16,436 nt of DNA, taken from assembly GCA_030426445.1 (NCBI GenBank), contig JAUHYS010000013.1, forward strand, positions 1 through 16,436, written 5' to 3'. The notes below the pieces were generated by a model, which was given only the letters and a program-made list of their open reading frames with translations, had not been told where the DNA came from and did no database searches. Both the position numbers and the translations under genes were made by a program. This DNA comes from a bacterium (lineage in GTDB: Bacteria > UBA10199 > DSSB01). Positions within the stretch are counted from its first letter, which is position 1. Each line of letters starts with the position of its first letter. Shown here one piece after another: positions 14,945 to 16,436 of this stretch.

Positions 14945-15713
14945 CGATGGATGCTCCATTAAATACAGGCCCCTCTTTACACGCACGAATGTATTGTCCA
15001 TTTTGATCTTTGACGACGCAACCCAAACAGATGCCGGTTCCACAACCCATGGCCTCTTCAATCGAAAGTTCTACATCCGTTTGCTTGGCTGCGCTCCATT
15101 TTTTTATAGCCGATAACAAACCCATAGGGCCGCAGGACCAAATTTTTTGGGGCGCCCTTTCTGCAAAATCTTGATTGAGCAAATCGGTAATTTTTCCATG
15201 AAAGCCCATAGAGCCGTCTTCGGTGCTGATTTTTAAAGTCACACCCAATTCTGCAAATTGTTCCAAATAAAGTAAATCGGACTGAGTGCGGGCTCCATAA
15301 TAAATGGTGAATGGTTTTTGTGCGTTTTTTCTGATTTGCGCCAGTTCGTAAAAAGGCGCAATACCATAACCTCCTGCAACCGCAATGCCTTCATTTATTT
15401 TTTCAATCTCGTTAAACCCATGGCCTAAAGGGCCCAGCATCCAAATTTTTTTACCGACATCGACTTGACTGAGTGCCTGCGTGCCCTTGCCCACAACTTT
15501 ATAAAGAATTTCAGTTATGGGTCCATCCTGTTTAGCCAAACTAAAAGGGCGGCGCAATAAAACCCCAGCGATTTGTGGCACAGCCAACATGGCAAATTGT
15601 CCAGGAGTGAATTGATCGATTTGACTATGCAAACCTAAACGATAATAGTTTGCTGATAAAGGAATCTGATAAACAACGTCGCATAATCTGTCTTGAATGA
15701 GAGAAGCTTTCAT
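14937..15713 (-). CDS. pyrK: Dihydroorotate dehydrogenase electron transfer subunit
   Basis: 258 residues; the FAD and [2Fe-2S] partner of class 1B PyrD that passes electrons to NAD+. The ferredoxin-reductase-like FAD domain shows RRPFSLA (54-60), and the nucleotide domain shows AVAGGYGIAPFYELA (111-125) and CGPMGLL (194-200). The C-terminal iron-sulfur ligands are Cys224, Cys229, Cys232 and Cys245 in MGCGTGICLGCVV...RACKEGPVF. AAGGA lies nine bases before the ATG at 15713. The gene shares ATGA with the rimI stop and overlaps pyrD by eight bases, so the two subunits are likely made by coupled translation. With pyrD this indicates an NAD-linked, soluble enzyme rather than the quinone-linked class 2 form. 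Length and all key residues are as expected. Confidence 0.96.
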   Translation of the reverse strand: MKASLIQDRLCDVVYQIPLSANYYRLGLHSQIDQFTPGQFAMLAVPQIAGVLLRRPFSLAKQDGPITEILYKVVGKGTQALSQVDVGKKIWMLGPLGHGFNEIEKINEGIAVAGGYGIAPFYELAQIRKNAQKPFTIYYGARTQSDLLYLEQFAELGVTLKISTEDGSMGFHGKITDLLNQDFAERAPQKIWSCGPMGLLSAIKKWSAAKQTDVELSIEEAMGCGTGICLGCVVKDQNGQYIRACKEGPVFNGASIDV

Positions 15714-16168
15714 GAATGAAGTTCCTTTTTTAAAATCATCGCATCTTCGTCATTATCAGCATAATAGCGCTTGCGTAAACCGACTTGTTTAAAATCTAAG
15801 TTGGTGTAAAATTTTTGTGCGGCCAAGTTGCCTGACCTGACATCTAAGTAAATAAACTTGACGTGATTTTTTTTTGCATAGTCTATCATGGCATTCATCA
15901 AATCGTGACCGATTTTTTCTCTTCGCCAATCGGGGTGTACCGCAATGCTGACAAGTTCGATTTCGTCATGTATATGCCAAAAATCGATATAAGCGAGTAC
16001 TTTGTTTCGCCAAGTGGCAATCCAGACTTGGGCAGCCTCAATATTGAGTTCTTGTCGCAGAATTGCTAAACTATAGGGTTGTTTAAAACAAAGCTTTTCA
16101 ATTTGCCAAACCTGCTTAACATCTTTTTCTTTCATGGGACGAATTTTAATTTTTATCAGTTTGGCCAT
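15710..16168 (-). CDS. rimI: Ribosomal-protein alanine N-acetyltransferase (RimI family)
   Basis: 152-residue GNAT acetyltransferase, cytoplasmic. RimI acetylates the N-terminal alanine of ribosomal protein S18, and relatives act on other N-termini. Visible family blocks are the start IKIRPMKEKDVKQVWQIE (7-24), the acetyl-CoA loop VSIAVHPDWRREKIG (73-87), LDVRSGNLAAQKFYTNLDF (108-126) and RKRYYADNDEDAMIL (132-146). The open frame extends to an ATG at 16207, but I prefer ATG 16168 because the family begins a few residues before IRPM; neither start has a strong ribosome site. It overlaps the engB end by 23 bases and pyrK by four (ATGA). Standing next to engB, a ribosome assembly GTPase, fits a translation role. 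A different GNAT substrate cannot be excluded. Confidence 0.9.
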   Translation of the reverse strand: MAKLIKIKIRPMKEKDVKQVWQIEKLCFKQPYSLAILRQELNIEAAQVWIATWRNKVLAYIDFWHIHDEIELVSIAVHPDWRREKIGHDLMNAMIDYAKKNHVKFIYLDVRSGNLAAQKFYTNLDFKQVGLRKRYYADNDEDAMILKKELHS

Positions 16169-16436
16169 ATTGATAAATTTCTTTTTGAAGGGCCTCGATT
16201 CCTTCATTTGTTTTTACGGAAACCAACTGCCAATTGATTTTAGCTTGAGAAAATTTTTGTTTTAAAAATTCAGAAATATATTTTTCTCTTTGTTTGCGCA
16301 AGGATTGATTGAGCCTGTCTGATTTGGTAAAAAGTATTTTTAAATGCGCATTCCTTTCTAACAAAGAAAGCATTAACCCTTCTTCCTCTGTTTCGAGATC
16401 GCGTTTGGCGTCCATTAGAATATAGGCTAAACTATT
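16146..16436 (-). CDS. engB: Ribosome biogenesis GTPase EngB/YsxC, C-terminal part (cut by window edge)
   Basis: C-terminal 96 residues of a TRAFAC-class GTPase needed for 50S ribosome assembly. The frame is open to the right edge, and the part with the Walker A and DxxG motifs lies outside. Visible is the strand AYILMDAKRDLETEEEGLML (residues 4-23 of the visible part), the G4 guanine-specificity motif TKSD in LKILFTKSDRLN, and a G5-like VSVKTNEGIEAL near the end. The C-terminal helix ends EALQKEIYQYGQ. TKxD followed by K/R-rich helices and a short tail is typical of EngB. It overlaps rimI by 23 bases, so it appears to head or continue the same minus-strand operon. Nothing unusual is seen in the visible part. 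Confidence 0.9.
   Translation of the reverse strand, partial: NSLAYILMDAKRDLETEEEGLMLSLLERNAHLKILFTKSDRLNQSLRKQREKYISEFLKQKFSQAKINWQLVSVKTNEGIEALQKEIYQYGQTDKN

Noticed and set aside
14945..15061. Upstream start for pyrD adding 39 residues
   Set aside because: The extension is antiphase pyrK coding sequence and makes the protein longer than the family; a start with GGAG exists at 14944.
16169..16207. Upstream ATG for rimI
   Set aside because: The 13 extra residues lie in engB coding sequence and precede the usual family start; kept only as an alternative.

Overview
The window is a 16.4 kb chromosomal segment of moderate-to-low GC from what looks like a Gram-negative bacterium. It carries a squalene-hopene cyclase, a two-gene cytochrome b558-type succinate dehydrogenase/fumarate reductase start (sdhC-sdhA), a class 1B dihydroorotate dehydrogenase pair (pyrK-pyrD) and an AddB/AddA-like helicase-nuclease pair. 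This mix fits deltaproteobacterial or related lineages (Bdellovibrionota, Desulfobacterota, Myxococcota or neighbouring candidate groups). I cannot name a genus from the sequence, and the assignment is inference. No tRNA, rRNA, CRISPR array, transposase or phage gene was seen.

Layout. (1) 1-1265, minus strand: start of a succinate dehydrogenase operon, sdhC then sdhA, with sdhA cut by the left edge. (2) 1266-1570: intergenic, followed on the plus strand by a very acidic 127-residue protein of unknown role. (3) 2098-5618, plus strand: shc (hopanoid synthesis), lemA, and an exported TPM-domain protein. Two kinds of short G/C-rich palindromic repeat lie in this stretch. One copy forms the 3' end of shc, and a second copy of the same repeat sits inside the signal-peptide coding region of the TPM gene. 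(4) 5639-6466, minus strand: an orphan protein with a possible JAMM/JAB-like HxHP...SxxD signature. (5) 6634-7086, plus strand: a second, soluble TPM-domain protein. (6) 7089-8054, minus strand: an exported beta-rich protein of unknown function. (7) 8141-12923, plus strand: an AddB-like nuclease and an AddA-like UvrD helicase, overlapping by 17 bases, likely the recombinational double-strand-break end-processing complex. The helicase has no nuclease domain. (8) 12959-13063: a 34-bp perfect inverted repeat around a 37-bp centre, between convergent genes. (9) 13067-16436, minus strand: a compact operon read engB (partial) - rimI - pyrK - pyrD - rluD, with three overlapping gene junctions.

Functionally the window is mostly housekeeping: respiration, hopanoid membranes, pyrimidine synthesis, ribosome assembly and modification, and DNA repair. 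The parts that ordinary annotation would not explain are the repeat that has entered two coding regions in different frames, the long perfect hairpin at 12959-13063, the orphan HxHP/SxxD protein between the two TPM genes, the exported two-half protein at 7089-8054, and the single-nuclease architecture of the AddAB-like pair.
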